Source of the DNA: a virus
Length of the DNA: 64,000 nt
Strand: one strand, 5' to 3'
Virus record (IMG/VR): IMGVR_UViG_3300030098_004404
Span: 74,543 to 138,542 of that record
The notes under the pieces are model-generated. The model did not search any database. It saw nothing but the letters and a program-made list of their open reading frames with translations, and had not been told where the DNA came from. A program made the translations under genes and the position numbers. Below, piece after piece: positions 9,040-16,826 of the stretch (within the stretch, counting starts at the first letter, position 1; each line of letters starts with the position of its first letter).

Positions 9040-9493
9040 TTTTAAAAATCATATTGTCCAAATTTACTTGGGACAATCCTCTTCTTGATGACTTCTGTTC
9101 AAATTCATTATTTGGCCAAGTGTATTTAGCGACATCTATATAGTCACACGATTCATGCAGTAACGACACTGTTAAAGTTTGAAAAGATTGAGAGTGTGAG
9201 CCGTCCATCATTTGGTTCTTTGCGATGCCCCTCATTATAGAGATGCCATCTAGTCCCGTGCTATCTTCAAAAAAGACCTTGTGCTGAGCACCAAACATAT
9301 AAAGCTCTACCTTGGCTGGCACAACGTCGTTTTTGCGACAATGCTCCTTTAATCTCTCTATGGGGTTTGGATAATTAGGTCTCTCATAATCCCCATAGAC
9401 TTTGACTCCATCTGTCAAGGTTATCTGCCAGCTTATCATCAGCTCCTGATGACAGAGCCTTTCCATATGTCCATCAAAATTTGTACAAATCAT
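8978..9493 (-). CDS. Hypothetical protein
   Basis: 171 residues, mixed alpha/beta composition with a repeated hydrophobic pattern and no recognised motif. The start ATGA overlaps the stop of the small gene upstream. Belongs to the same co-directional block as recA. Confidence 0.55.
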   Translation of the reverse strand: MICTNFDGHMERLCHQELMISWQITLTDGVKVYGDYERPNYPNPIERLKEHCRKNDVVPAKVELYMFGAQHKVFFEDSTGLDGISIMRGIAKNQMMDGSHSQSFQTLTVSLLHESCDYIDVAKYTWPNNEFEQKSSRRGLSQVNLDNMIFKNESEKLKNPKVQKYLNLKTV

Positions 9494-9696
9494 TTTGCTT
9501 CCTCTGTGTGTCTATTATATAGCTCATGATCAACGTAATATTCTCTTACGAGCATATCGACCAATATACTGAATAATTCAGGATCTTCAATACAAGACAA
9601 TTTTTTTTCAGCCGCTCTTATGGCCGCCTCACGAAGAACCGTGGTTCCTCTGTGGGCATCGCCATATTGTCTTTTAGTGTAGTCTCGGCTTCTCAA
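9490..9696 (-). CDS. Small hypothetical protein (TTG start)
   Basis: 68 residues. The TTG start overlaps the upstream TGA (TTGA), mirroring the ATGA couplings nearby. Two helices of charged composition (LREAAIRAAEKKLSCIEDP). Unknown function. Confidence 0.5.
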   Translation of the reverse strand: MRSRDYTKRQYGDAHRGTTVLREAAIRAAEKKLSCIEDPELFSILVDMLVREYYVDHELYNRHTEEAK

Positions 9697-10028
9697 TCTT
9701 TGATCTTATGAATGAACTGTCTATATCTAGCGGGCGTCTGCGGCTCTCTACCTTGCTTAGATTCATCAGACGCCATTGAGGCTGACTCGGTCATAACCGT
9801 AACTCCCCTCTCTTCGTTTCTAGCGAATAGGTCTCCAGCCTTGTGTTCTGCTGGCTCCTGTGTGGCCTGCTCTTCTTTGTTTTCAGCAGCTAGGCTGTCG
9901 GCAAACTTTTTAACAATCGGCTTGGATCTGTCCATTTTTTCTGCTAGGGACGATAGGTCGCCATCAAATCTAGACAGATTTTTAGTTATATATTCTTTTT
10001 CTTTGTTTGAAAGTGGTCCTTTTTTCAT
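9693..10028 (-). CDS. Hypothetical protein with helix-turn-helix-like N-terminus
   Basis: 111 residues. The N-terminus (LSNKEKEYITKNLSRFDGDLSSLAEKM split over two helices) resembles short DNA-binding helical modules that scan 'D..LA..L.R' repeats in phage proteins. The middle is Glu/Gln-rich and disordered, and the C-terminus PARYRQFIHKIKD is basic. Possible DNA-binding regulator; not certain. Confidence 0.45.
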   Translation of the reverse strand: MKKGPLSNKEKEYITKNLSRFDGDLSSLAEKMDRSKPIVKKFADSLAAENKEEQATQEPAEHKAGDLFARNEERGVTVMTESASMASDESKQGREPQTPARYRQFIHKIKD

Positions 10029-10031
10029 TTT

Positions 10032-10373
10032 CTACTCCGTGATAGATCTTCTAGCTCTAGTGAAATACATTCTGTTTTTTGTCTTTAGATACTTTATATA
10101 GTTATTGAAAGACGACTCAGGTATCTTTTTGTATTTATAAAAAGACCTGTTCGCTCTCGTATCAACCCCGTGAGGATCTAATATCTCTCCTCGTCCATAA
10201 AGAACAAATCTTTGAATAGACACCGTTTCATAATCAAGATTCGTGGCCACCACCTTGGCTACCGCGTTTTTCTCTTTGGTCTCGTTGCCTCTTGTGTCGT
10301 AAAATTTTATATCTACCTTTGCTGGCTTTGGTATATCCAAGCCGGAAAGATCTTCTTTATCACCCCTTGTCAT
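10032..10373 (-). CDS. Hypothetical basic protein
   Basis: 113 residues. Beta-rich middle (AKVDIKFYDTRGNE) and a basic C-terminal segment (KYLKTKNRMYFTRARRS). No motif recognised. Overlaps the next upstream gene by 14 bases. Confidence 0.5.
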   Translation of the reverse strand: MTRGDKEDLSGLDIPKPAKVDIKFYDTRGNETKEKNAVAKVVATNLDYETVSIQRFVLYGRGEILDPHGVDTRANRSFYKYKKIPESSFNNYIKYLKTKNRMYFTRARRSITE

Positions 10374-10656
10374 TTATTCTCTCCAAAATTTCTTTTAGTT
10401 TTCTAATACAATCGGCCTCGTCTACGCCTCTTACGTGGAACTGGCCCTTTCTAGTTAGTCCATATTTTTTTAACGCTCCGTTACCCATTACCGAATGATC
10501 TAAGGTTTCATCTACATTCATTGCCCTCACATCTACTTTCAATGTCACTATAGCCAGATGTGGCTTTTGACTTCTAGGTATCTTTGGATAGTGATTACCT
10601 AATATCTCGGAACCAGAGGGCAGATCTTTTGGTTCCGGACTGTCTTTTGGTATCAT
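10360..10656 (-). CDS. Hypothetical protein
   Basis: 98 residues from the ATG at 10656, chosen for the AAGGAGGG site and the TGATG overlap with the FmdB-like gene. HLAIVTLKVDVRAMNVDETLD and HVRGVDEADCIRKLKEILER suggest a small alpha/beta fold. Unknown function. Confidence 0.55.
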   Translation of the reverse strand: MIPKDSPEPKDLPSGSEILGNHYPKIPRSQKPHLAIVTLKVDVRAMNVDETLDHSVMGNGALKKYGLTRKGQFHVRGVDEADCIRKLKEILERINDKG

Positions 10657-11003
10657 CAGTCGCCCTCCTTGATCCACTTTAGCTTTTGTTCTGGCGTCAT
10701 GGATGTTATTTTTTGATGTAGTTTTCTCTTTTCGTTCTTCTCGTTATTGAGGGCCTGATTGACGCCATCCTTTATCGCCCTATCCTGCTTCTCATAAAAC
10801 CCCATGTTTCTAGCATTTTTGTCGGCAAGCTGCCCTATACTCTTGGCTTCTCCTCGAACAAACATTGCTGGGGGATTTATGTATACTTTTCTTAGTGTCT
10901 GCTCGTCGCAAACTGGGCACTTTAGCACTGATGGTTCGTGTACGGACTGTGATATCTCTGCGTAGTACGCACACTCTTCGCACTCAAAGTCATAGGTAGG
11001 CAT
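10656..11003 (-). CDS. FmdB-type zinc-ribbon protein
   Basis: 115 residues. MPTYDFECEEC...LKCPVCDEQTLRKVY matches the FmdB family of putative regulatory zinc ribbons (two CxxC pairs, residues 8-11 and about 29-32). The C-terminal half is a charged helix. Common in phages, with unknown partner. AAGGAGAG precedes the ATG. Confidence 0.75.
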   Translation of the reverse strand: MPTYDFECEECAYYAEISQSVHEPSVLKCPVCDEQTLRKVYINPPAMFVRGEAKSIGQLADKNARNMGFYEKQDRAIKDGVNQALNNEKNEKRKLHQKITSMTPEQKLKWIKEGD

Positions 11004-11065
11004 ATTGATTACTCTCCTTAATTCAATTTCTATATTATGGTCAACAGATTCAGATAATGCACTAT

Positions 11066-11734
11066 TTATTTTAGTCTATTTAGAATATCTGAGATGATAC
11101 TATTTCTAACAATGTCAGAAGAATCTAACTCGCAGATGGCCACGCCATCAAGATTATCTAGCTTAGATATACAGGTGTGTAAACCTCCATATTCGTTACC
11201 CCTAAGATCAGTTTGATCTAGGTCGCCGTTTATAACGGCCTTAGACCCAAGCCCTATTCTAGTCAAAAACATTTTTATTTGCTCAAATGTAGCGTTCTGT
11301 GCTTCGTCTAAAATCATAAATGTATCATGAAAATTTCTACCACGCATATACTCAAGGGGACATATTTCAATTGTATTTGTTGCCCTCATGGAGTTGTATG
11401 TCTCTCTTCCTAGAAAAAGTTTCATCTCTTCTGTAATCGGAACCAGATACGGTTGGACTTTATCGGTCAGTGTTCCCGGTAAAAAACCCAGCCCTCTTCC
11501 CGATTCAACTACAGGCCTGCTTATCACGATCTTTTGAACTCTATCTTGAAGCAAGTACTGACAAGCCAAGCCCACAGCGACCGCTGTTTTTCCCGTTCCC
11601 GCCGGTCCACAGCAAAATGTAACATCCGCTTCTGACATTGATCTGATATAGTCAGACTGATTGTCTGTCTTTGCTCTAAGCTTTTTTCTGGCTGGTCTTG
11701 TTGGTTGATTTTTTGTTTTTTTATTTCTTGGCAT
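11066..11734 (-). CDS. phoH: PhoH-like ATPase
   Basis: 222 residues. Walker A FCCGPAGTGKTA and Walker B FMILDEAQNA, with SRPVVESGRGLGFLPG and TRIGLGSKAVINGD, are diagnostic of PhoH, a P-loop ATPase often carried by marine phages. The role in infection is unsettled (RNA metabolism and phosphate stress have been proposed). The first 30 residues are very basic. It lies 10 bases downstream of the tail-tube-like gene. Confidence 0.88.
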   Translation of the reverse strand: MPRNKKTKNQPTRPARKKLRAKTDNQSDYIRSMSEADVTFCCGPAGTGKTAVAVGLACQYLLQDRVQKIVISRPVVESGRGLGFLPGTLTDKVQPYLVPITEEMKLFLGRETYNSMRATNTIEICPLEYMRGRNFHDTFMILDEAQNATFEQIKMFLTRIGLGSKAVINGDLDQTDLRGNEYGGLHTCISKLDNLDGVAICELDSSDIVRNSIISDILNRLK

Positions 11735-11744
11735 CTGCTATTTT

Positions 11745-13157
11745 CTAATAAATGTCTGGTGCTGTTGGGTTATCTATCTTTGCCGTGTGCGTTTTTGGTG
11801 CAAAGTCTCCCATTGCATTTTGATAAACTAGTGTACATTCCATGTTTCCTCCACCGGTGTCTCCTCCCGAAAGACCAAAATCAACTAAATAATTTTTCTT
11901 GCCCATCAAAAGATTATACCAATAGCTTGTTCCGCCGCTAGTGGCCTTGTTTCCTTTTAGATATATTGCTATTTCTTCGCCAGCCTTATACTTGTCAATT
12001 CCCAATCCTTCGTCACCATCTGCCTTACTGAAGTTTGTGTCGGTAGCCTGCCAATCAATACCGTTGTCGGTTAGCTGTGCAAGATTTCCGTAATAAAGAT
12101 CTGATATAATTCCAGTGTAACTTGTGCTAACGTTAATGGGTAAAGCAACCTGTTTCATAAGGTTTGTTCTTGCACGAGCCCCTCTAGCACCTCCAAACTC
12201 CCCTAGATCAAATAGCTCGTTATAGTCTATAGAAACGTCAATAGTAACGCTTTGTAAACCCAGCAGAGGAACGCTGGATCTGTCTTTGTGCCCATCTAAA
12301 GACGCATCTCTGGTTCTATTTGTCCATCTAAAGGCTCTCTCTACTTCTTTTGGGTATTTCCAGTCCTCGGTTATTACGTTTCTCCTACGTAGCGTACCCG
12401 CACCATCTACAGTCGAATGAAACTCCGGATAGGAATTTATGTTTGACCCGCCTTCATTTTTGGTCATTATAGAGGTGGTGAAGGTTAAAGATTCGGTCAT
12501 TGCACCTTCTACCGATAGGTTGTAACTAACGCTTCTCAACACGCAGCATCTGTAGGTTACATCGTGACAGGTGGATACGGTTTCATTGTTTGGCATCGTA
12601 GACCATACGCTGTAACTATTTAAACTATCTACCTTTGACGGAGCAGGTCCACCAACGGTTGGAGAGGTATTTAGGCTTGTTCCTGCGTCATCAAACATAT
12701 CCCTAACAGAATCGGCTGGATTATCATCAGAAACGCCTAGATAGGCTTGGTTAGCACCCATTACCAAAGTTATATCATAATTTTTCAAAGCGTCTTGAAA
12801 ACCATCCGCACCCAAGTTGTCTTGGTTAAGAAGATGCATTGCCTGATAACCAGATGTCGCTGTCGGCTGGTAGAAAAAAGTAGCACCATTTTTGCCGTCT
12901 ATTACTCTTTCTATTGTTATCTCAAACTCTGGCTTAGTATACGAGCCATATTCTTTTTGAAACCTACCGTAATCAGGGTATTCTGATCTACTTACAGAAG
13001 TATTTACTCCAACAGACTGAACCCCATGTAGCACCGTAAAGGTATTTGGATTTTCAGTTCCTCCGCTTTTTGTGGTGTTTCTCTCAAAAAAAAGAACACC
13101 AAGCATAGCGTAGAATATTCTACCGTTGCCAGCTAATAAACTTGGATAAGTTGTCAT
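11745..13157 (-). CDS. Putative tail tube / major virion protein
   Basis: 470 residues, Gly/Ser/Thr/Asn-rich, beta-rich and without signal peptide. The HGVQSVGVNTSVSRSEYPDYG segment followed by PEFEITIERVIDGK is characteristic of phage tail-tube-type structural proteins, and a second copy of the fold may lie at LGLQSVTIDVSIDYNELFDLG (residues about 300-320), suggesting a duplicated domain. A TGCGTATA late-type element sits 35 bases upstream, as expected for a virion gene. Confidence 0.65.
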   Translation of the reverse strand: MTTYPSLLAGNGRIFYAMLGVLFFERNTTKSGGTENPNTFTVLHGVQSVGVNTSVSRSEYPDYGRFQKEYGSYTKPEFEITIERVIDGKNGATFFYQPTATSGYQAMHLLNQDNLGADGFQDALKNYDITLVMGANQAYLGVSDDNPADSVRDMFDDAGTSLNTSPTVGGPAPSKVDSLNSYSVWSTMPNNETVSTCHDVTYRCCVLRSVSYNLSVEGAMTESLTFTTSIMTKNEGGSNINSYPEFHSTVDGAGTLRRRNVITEDWKYPKEVERAFRWTNRTRDASLDGHKDRSSVPLLGLQSVTIDVSIDYNELFDLGEFGGARGARARTNLMKQVALPINVSTSYTGIISDLYYGNLAQLTDNGIDWQATDTNFSKADGDEGLGIDKYKAGEEIAIYLKGNKATSGGTSYWYNLLMGKKNYLVDFGLSGGDTGGGNMECTLVYQNAMGDFAPKTHTAKIDNPTAPDIY

Positions 13158-13200
13158 ATATTTTTTCCGTCTAGATTGTCAATTTATACTATATACGCAC
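13158..13200 (-). promoter_or_regulatory. TGCGTATA late-type promoter (tail-tube-like gene)
   Basis: On the minus strand TGCGTATA occupies 13199-13192, directly after the TAA of the MazG gene, followed by TAGTATAAAT and an AT-rich leader to the ATG at 13157. The same octamer recurs at 20391, 41690 and 61576. Confidence 0.6.
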
Positions 13201-13599
13201 TTAATCTTCCTCTTTTACAAAAATTCCATCTACCATTTTTCCCTTGCGGTCTTTGATATCGTTATAAGCGGCTCTTAAGCAGGAAGAAAGGCTTATTTTG
13301 TTTCTTTCGCAGATATTGATCATAACAACCAACATGTCTCCAATATCATCTTTAATATCCTTTTCTTTGCATACAGAATCAGATAGCTCGCCAAGCTCTT
13401 GTAGTAGCTTTAGAACCTGATCTTTATCTGAACTGCCGTCAATCAAGTTTCTATCGTGGTGCCACTTTTTAGTTTTTCTTATAAGTTCTTCCATACCATG
13501 ACTGGGATCTATATAATGATCGTTCCTCATCAACATTTGCATCCTAGCCTTTTGATCAGGATTCATAGGCTCTCTGTCGTCGTAAGTAATTTTGTCCAT
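13201..13599 (-). CDS. MazG-like nucleotide pyrophosphohydrolase
   Basis: 132 residues from the ATG at 13599 (AGAGG eight bases upstream). LLQELGELSDSVCKEKDIKDDIGDMLVVMINI contains the ExxE...ExxD metal-binding pattern of all-alpha NTP pyrophosphatases. These hydrolyse (d)NTPs or alarmones; marine phage MazG is thought to adjust host nucleotide pools. Fits with thyX and nrdAB nearby. Confidence 0.8.
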   Translation of the reverse strand: MDKITYDDREPMNPDQKARMQMLMRNDHYIDPSHGMEELIRKTKKWHHDRNLIDGSSDKDQVLKLLQELGELSDSVCKEKDIKDDIGDMLVVMINICERNKISLSSCLRAAYNDIKDRKGKMVDGIFVKEED

Positions 13600-13604
13600 T
13601 AAAT

Positions 13605-13787
13605 TCACCTCTTGAATTTTAAGTTTATGTCGTTTAAATGTATCGTTATAAAAGTCTCATCTCCGACTTCTTGGACTGAGACATTCTTAACTACCCCGTC
13701 AACAATCGAGGTAATCTTTTTAATCATCTCCTCAGAAACCCCGTACCTTTCTAATATGTCGTCTACGATAGAATCTACGATACCCAT
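13605..13787 (-). CDS. Small hypothetical protein
   Basis: 60 residues with a Val/Ile-rich helical N-terminus (VDSIVDDILERYGVSEEMIKKI) and a beta C-terminus. Start overlaps the thyX stop (TGATG). Function unknown. Confidence 0.55.
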   Translation of the reverse strand: MGIVDSIVDDILERYGVSEEMIKKITSIVDGVVKNVSVQEVGDETFITIHLNDINLKFKR

Positions 13788-14413
13788 CAGTCTCTCCCGT
13801 TACAGATTGCTTGTAAAGTAAACTTAAATGGTTCGCCCTCAATAGTGGCAACCAAGTCCCACATCTGTTGTGCGATTTCACGAATTTCTTTCTGTGCGTG
13901 CTCGCTGTTTCTTAGATTGATAAAATTAGCGAAGCTACGTATGTTAAACATTATGTCAGCTTGAATCTGACTGTTGTAAGTCTTAAAGAATCGTGCTGAC
14001 TCTTTTGCTCGCTTGCGTCCCAGAACTGGTTCAAGTTCAGTTAAGCATTCATGATATAGTTCATTGCCAGCCTCGGTGTATTCTATTAGTTTGTTTTGCC
14101 ATTTACGAACCCAGTCATCTGGAACGTAATACTTATCTTCTTTTAATTCTTTATACCTAGCAGACTCAGCGTTAAGAGAACTAATCCGGTGCTTAAGTAG
14201 ATGAATATGACTGGCAATATCAGTATCAACAAGGAAATGCACCACTCCTTTCTCGAATGGGGTTTCATGTCCGTTGACCCAGAGCATTTCGATAAGTCTT
14301 TGTATTCGTCCTCTTTTTTCATCTGTAAGTTCTCTCGATGTAGAAGTCCATGCTGAACAGGCGATAATCTCATCGCTTCCGTAATATCCTAAAAGCTCTA
14401 CTTTATTCTTCAT
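13787..14413 (-). CDS. thyX: Flavin-dependent thymidylate synthase
   Basis: 208 residues, normal for ThyX. The signature RHRxxSxNxxSxRY appears as KHRISSLNAESARY, and HETPFEKG and RSFANFINLR, the FAD/dUMP-binding helices, are also present. It converts dUMP to dTMP using methylenetetrahydrofolate and FAD. Together with dCMP deaminase (35430) it supplies thymidylate. Confidence 0.92.
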   Translation of the reverse strand: MKNKVELLGYYGSDEIIACSAWTSTSRELTDEKRGRIQRLIEMLWVNGHETPFEKGVVHFLVDTDIASHIHLLKHRISSLNAESARYKELKEDKYYVPDDWVRKWQNKLIEYTEAGNELYHECLTELEPVLGRKRAKESARFFKTYNSQIQADIMFNIRSFANFINLRNSEHAQKEIREIAQQMWDLVATIEGEPFKFTLQAICNGRD

Positions 14414-15320
14414 TAGTCTCCCTTAGCCAGTCTTGAAGTTTAACTTTTGGCTCCCATCCAAAGGACTTAATTTTGTCTATGTTTGCCTGTGTGAACCTAG
14501 CCTCTCCCGGTCTTTCTGGTATGAATGTATAATAAGGATCTTCTCCACCAATAATGTTGACTAGATCTAGGATAGCATAGCTCACCCCAGAACCAACATT
14601 AAAAAGCTCTCCACAAACAGCTTTGTCTTTACATAGTGCCATTGTTATATTGGCGTTGACAACATCTGATACATGTGTAAAGTCTCTTGTTTGCAGCCCA
14701 TCACCAACAACGGTCATGGGATTACCTTCTCTGTTTTGCTTTTGGAACAGCCCTATTACTGGTGCATACTGACCCCTTGTTGGCTGTCGTTCACCATAGA
14801 CGTTAAAGTATCTAAACGAAACGGTCTCTAGCCCATAGAGGGTATAGTACATTTTGCACAAATCTTCTCCAGCACGCTTGGCGACCGAATACGGATTCAG
14901 GCAGTCGGGCATCATTGTTTCGATCATTGGGGGTTTGTTTTTTAGTCCATATGCCGCCGATGTTGAAGAGTATACAACCCTACTAACCGCATGAAGACGA
15001 GAGGCCTCTAGCACATTAAGGGTTCCGACAGTATTAGTCTGGAGTGCTAGGGCTGGATCTTCTATAGTCGGTTGTATTCTAGACTCTGCTGCCAAATGAA
15101 AAACATAATCAACACCCATAAACAGGTTGTGAATATCATCATAGTTGTTTATATCTAGCTCATAATATGAAGCGTTTTTTGACGGATTGTAGTAAAAGCT
15201 TTCGTGACAGTCTGCGGAGAGGTTGTCAATGACCGCAACTTCATGCCCCTGATATATGAGTGAATCAACCAAATTAGATCCGATGAATCCACATCCGCCA
15301 GTGACAATACATTTACTCAT
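14403..15320 (-). CDS. NAD-dependent sugar epimerase/dehydratase (extended SDR)
   Basis: 305 residues from the ATG at 15320. GGCGFIGSNLVDSL is the NAD-binding loop (GxxGxxG), and the catalytic YSVAKRAGE (YxxxK) and SSTSAAYG follow the UDP-glucose/GlcNAc 4-epimerase pattern. It alters nucleotide-sugars for glycan synthesis. It is co-transcribed with a cytidylyltransferase, suggesting one sugar pathway. ATGAGTAA overlap with the upstream stop. Confidence 0.85.
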   Translation of the reverse strand: MSKCIVTGGCGFIGSNLVDSLIYQGHEVAVIDNLSADCHESFYYNPSKNASYYELDINNYDDIHNLFMGVDYVFHLAAESRIQPTIEDPALALQTNTVGTLNVLEASRLHAVSRVVYSSTSAAYGLKNKPPMIETMMPDCLNPYSVAKRAGEDLCKMYYTLYGLETVSFRYFNVYGERQPTRGQYAPVIGLFQKQNREGNPMTVVGDGLQTRDFTHVSDVVNANITMALCKDKAVCGELFNVGSGVSYAILDLVNIIGGEDPYYTFIPERPGEARFTQANIDKIKSFGWEPKVKLQDWLRETNEE

Positions 15321-15756
15321 TATCAATTACCTTTTCTATTAATCCGCTTGAAGACTGAGTTTTTCCTCCTCCAACATTGAAAGCCATCTTTATGCCTCTC
15401 TTCTCACAAAGCTCATATTCAGGTATATTGTCTGACTTCCTATCCCCGCCATTCGCAAAGATCATCTCGTCAAAATCCCATTCAAGAGAGTATCTGGTAT
15501 GCAGTATATTCAGCGTTGTAACTACTGATCCATCTTCGTCAACCGATTCAACAGCACTGTTAACACACTGAAGTGCTTCAACTATCCTCATCCTTTCTTG
15601 ACAATCCATAAAGGGCTTGCTCCCTTTTATCTGTACTTGATTGTCATTATTGACTATTACTATTAAGTAGTCACCCAACTTTTTGGCACCTTCTAGGTAG
15701 TCTAAATGACCTCCATGTATAGGATTAAAGTAACCAGAAACCACAACTACTCTCAT
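15313..15756 (-). CDS. Cytidylyltransferase-family nucleotidyltransferase (HldE-C/TagD-like)
   Basis: 147 residues. VSGYFNPIHGGHLDYLEGAKKLGD holds the HxGH motif, KGSKPFMDCQERMRIVEAL the K and R of the family, and ...GGGKTQSSSGLIEKV resembles the ISSTxIRxR-type end. Such enzymes activate sugars or polyols as CDP/ADP derivatives. The neighbouring epimerase supports a nucleotide-sugar role. Confidence 0.82.
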   Translation of the reverse strand: MRVVVVSGYFNPIHGGHLDYLEGAKKLGDYLIVIVNNDNQVQIKGSKPFMDCQERMRIVEALQCVNSAVESVDEDGSVVTTLNILHTRYSLEWDFDEMIFANGGDRKSDNIPEYELCEKRGIKMAFNVGGGKTQSSSGLIEKVIDNE

Positions 15757-16826
15757 AAACTCATGTCTCCAAAATCCATGTCTTCTAAATCGTTTTTGCT
15801 AGCACCAATTTTGTAACTTGTTATTTCATGCTCTTGTGGTGCAACCTGAACACTTTCGCTTTGCATCCAAGCCTGAGTCCATCCGGCTATGGGGTTTTTG
15901 CCAACGTTGTCGTATGGTAGTCCAATGCTTTTTCTCCTAGACATGCAGAGCCAGTCGATATATTGGTGAAGCACTGTCTCGTTAAGGCCAATAATTGACC
16001 CGTCCTTAAACAGATACGACGCCCATTCTTTCTCTTCTTTTGCTGCGTTCTCAAACATCTTGACGGCATCTTCTTCGCATTGCTTGGCCACCTTAACAAA
16101 ACCCTCGGAATCCTCTTTATGTAGAATCTTCAAGATGGCCTGAGTATTTGCTAAGTGTAGTGCTTCGTCACGCTTGATTAACTTGATAATATCGGCATTG
16201 CCTACCATCTTTTTGTTCTCTGCAAACGCAAAGCTACAAACAAAGCTGACGTAAAATCTTATCGCCTCTAAAATGTTGATACTAACTACGGTCATATATA
16301 TCTGTTTTTTAATATCCGTTGGCTTGTTCTTGTCGCAAGCCATGCCCATCAGATTATTGTAGTCAGTTATAGCAACATCTGCACGCTTCATTATCTCCTT
16401 GTCTTCATAAATTCCCTCAAACACCTCTGAGCTATCGGCGTAGACATTTTGTATGATATATGAGTATGATTGACTGTGAATTTTTTCAAAGAACTGCCAA
16501 GTCATAAGACACGCTTCAAGCTCTGTGTTTGTAACAAACTCTAGCAAGGTTGGAACACCCCTACAGATAACGCTGTCCAGCATCGTTTGATATTTTAGGT
16601 TGGAGGTAAAAATAAATTTTTCGTTATCTGAAAGCGTCTGAAAATCAGCACGATCCTTTTTAAGTTCAATCTCTTCCGGTCTCCAGAAATTCATCATCTG
16701 CTTACTGTCAAGATCCTTGAATATAGGATACTTGACGACATCATATCTTTGAACCCCCAAATCTTTACCCAGAAAAAGAGGCTGAGACATAGGATCAACA
16801 TTCTTGGTATTAAAAATAGTTTTCAT
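15753..16826 (-). CDS. nrdB: Class I ribonucleotide reductase small subunit
   Basis: 357 residues from the ATG that overlaps the nrdA stop (ATGA); another ATG is three codons upstream. Diiron ligands are visible: FWRPEEIEL, ELEACLMTWQFFEKIH, EAIRFYVSF and RDEALHLAN (ExxH). The tyrosine expected to carry the radical lies in HSQSYSYI. Forms the reductase with NrdA to make dNTPs. Confidence 0.93.
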   Translation of the reverse strand: MKTIFNTKNVDPMSQPLFLGKDLGVQRYDVVKYPIFKDLDSKQMMNFWRPEEIELKKDRADFQTLSDNEKFIFTSNLKYQTMLDSVICRGVPTLLEFVTNTELEACLMTWQFFEKIHSQSYSYIIQNVYADSSEVFEGIYEDKEIMKRADVAITDYNNLMGMACDKNKPTDIKKQIYMTVVSINILEAIRFYVSFVCSFAFAENKKMVGNADIIKLIKRDEALHLANTQAILKILHKEDSEGFVKVAKQCEEDAVKMFENAAKEEKEWASYLFKDGSIIGLNETVLHQYIDWLCMSRRKSIGLPYDNVGKNPIAGWTQAWMQSESVQVAPQEHEITSYKIGASKNDLEDMDFGDMSL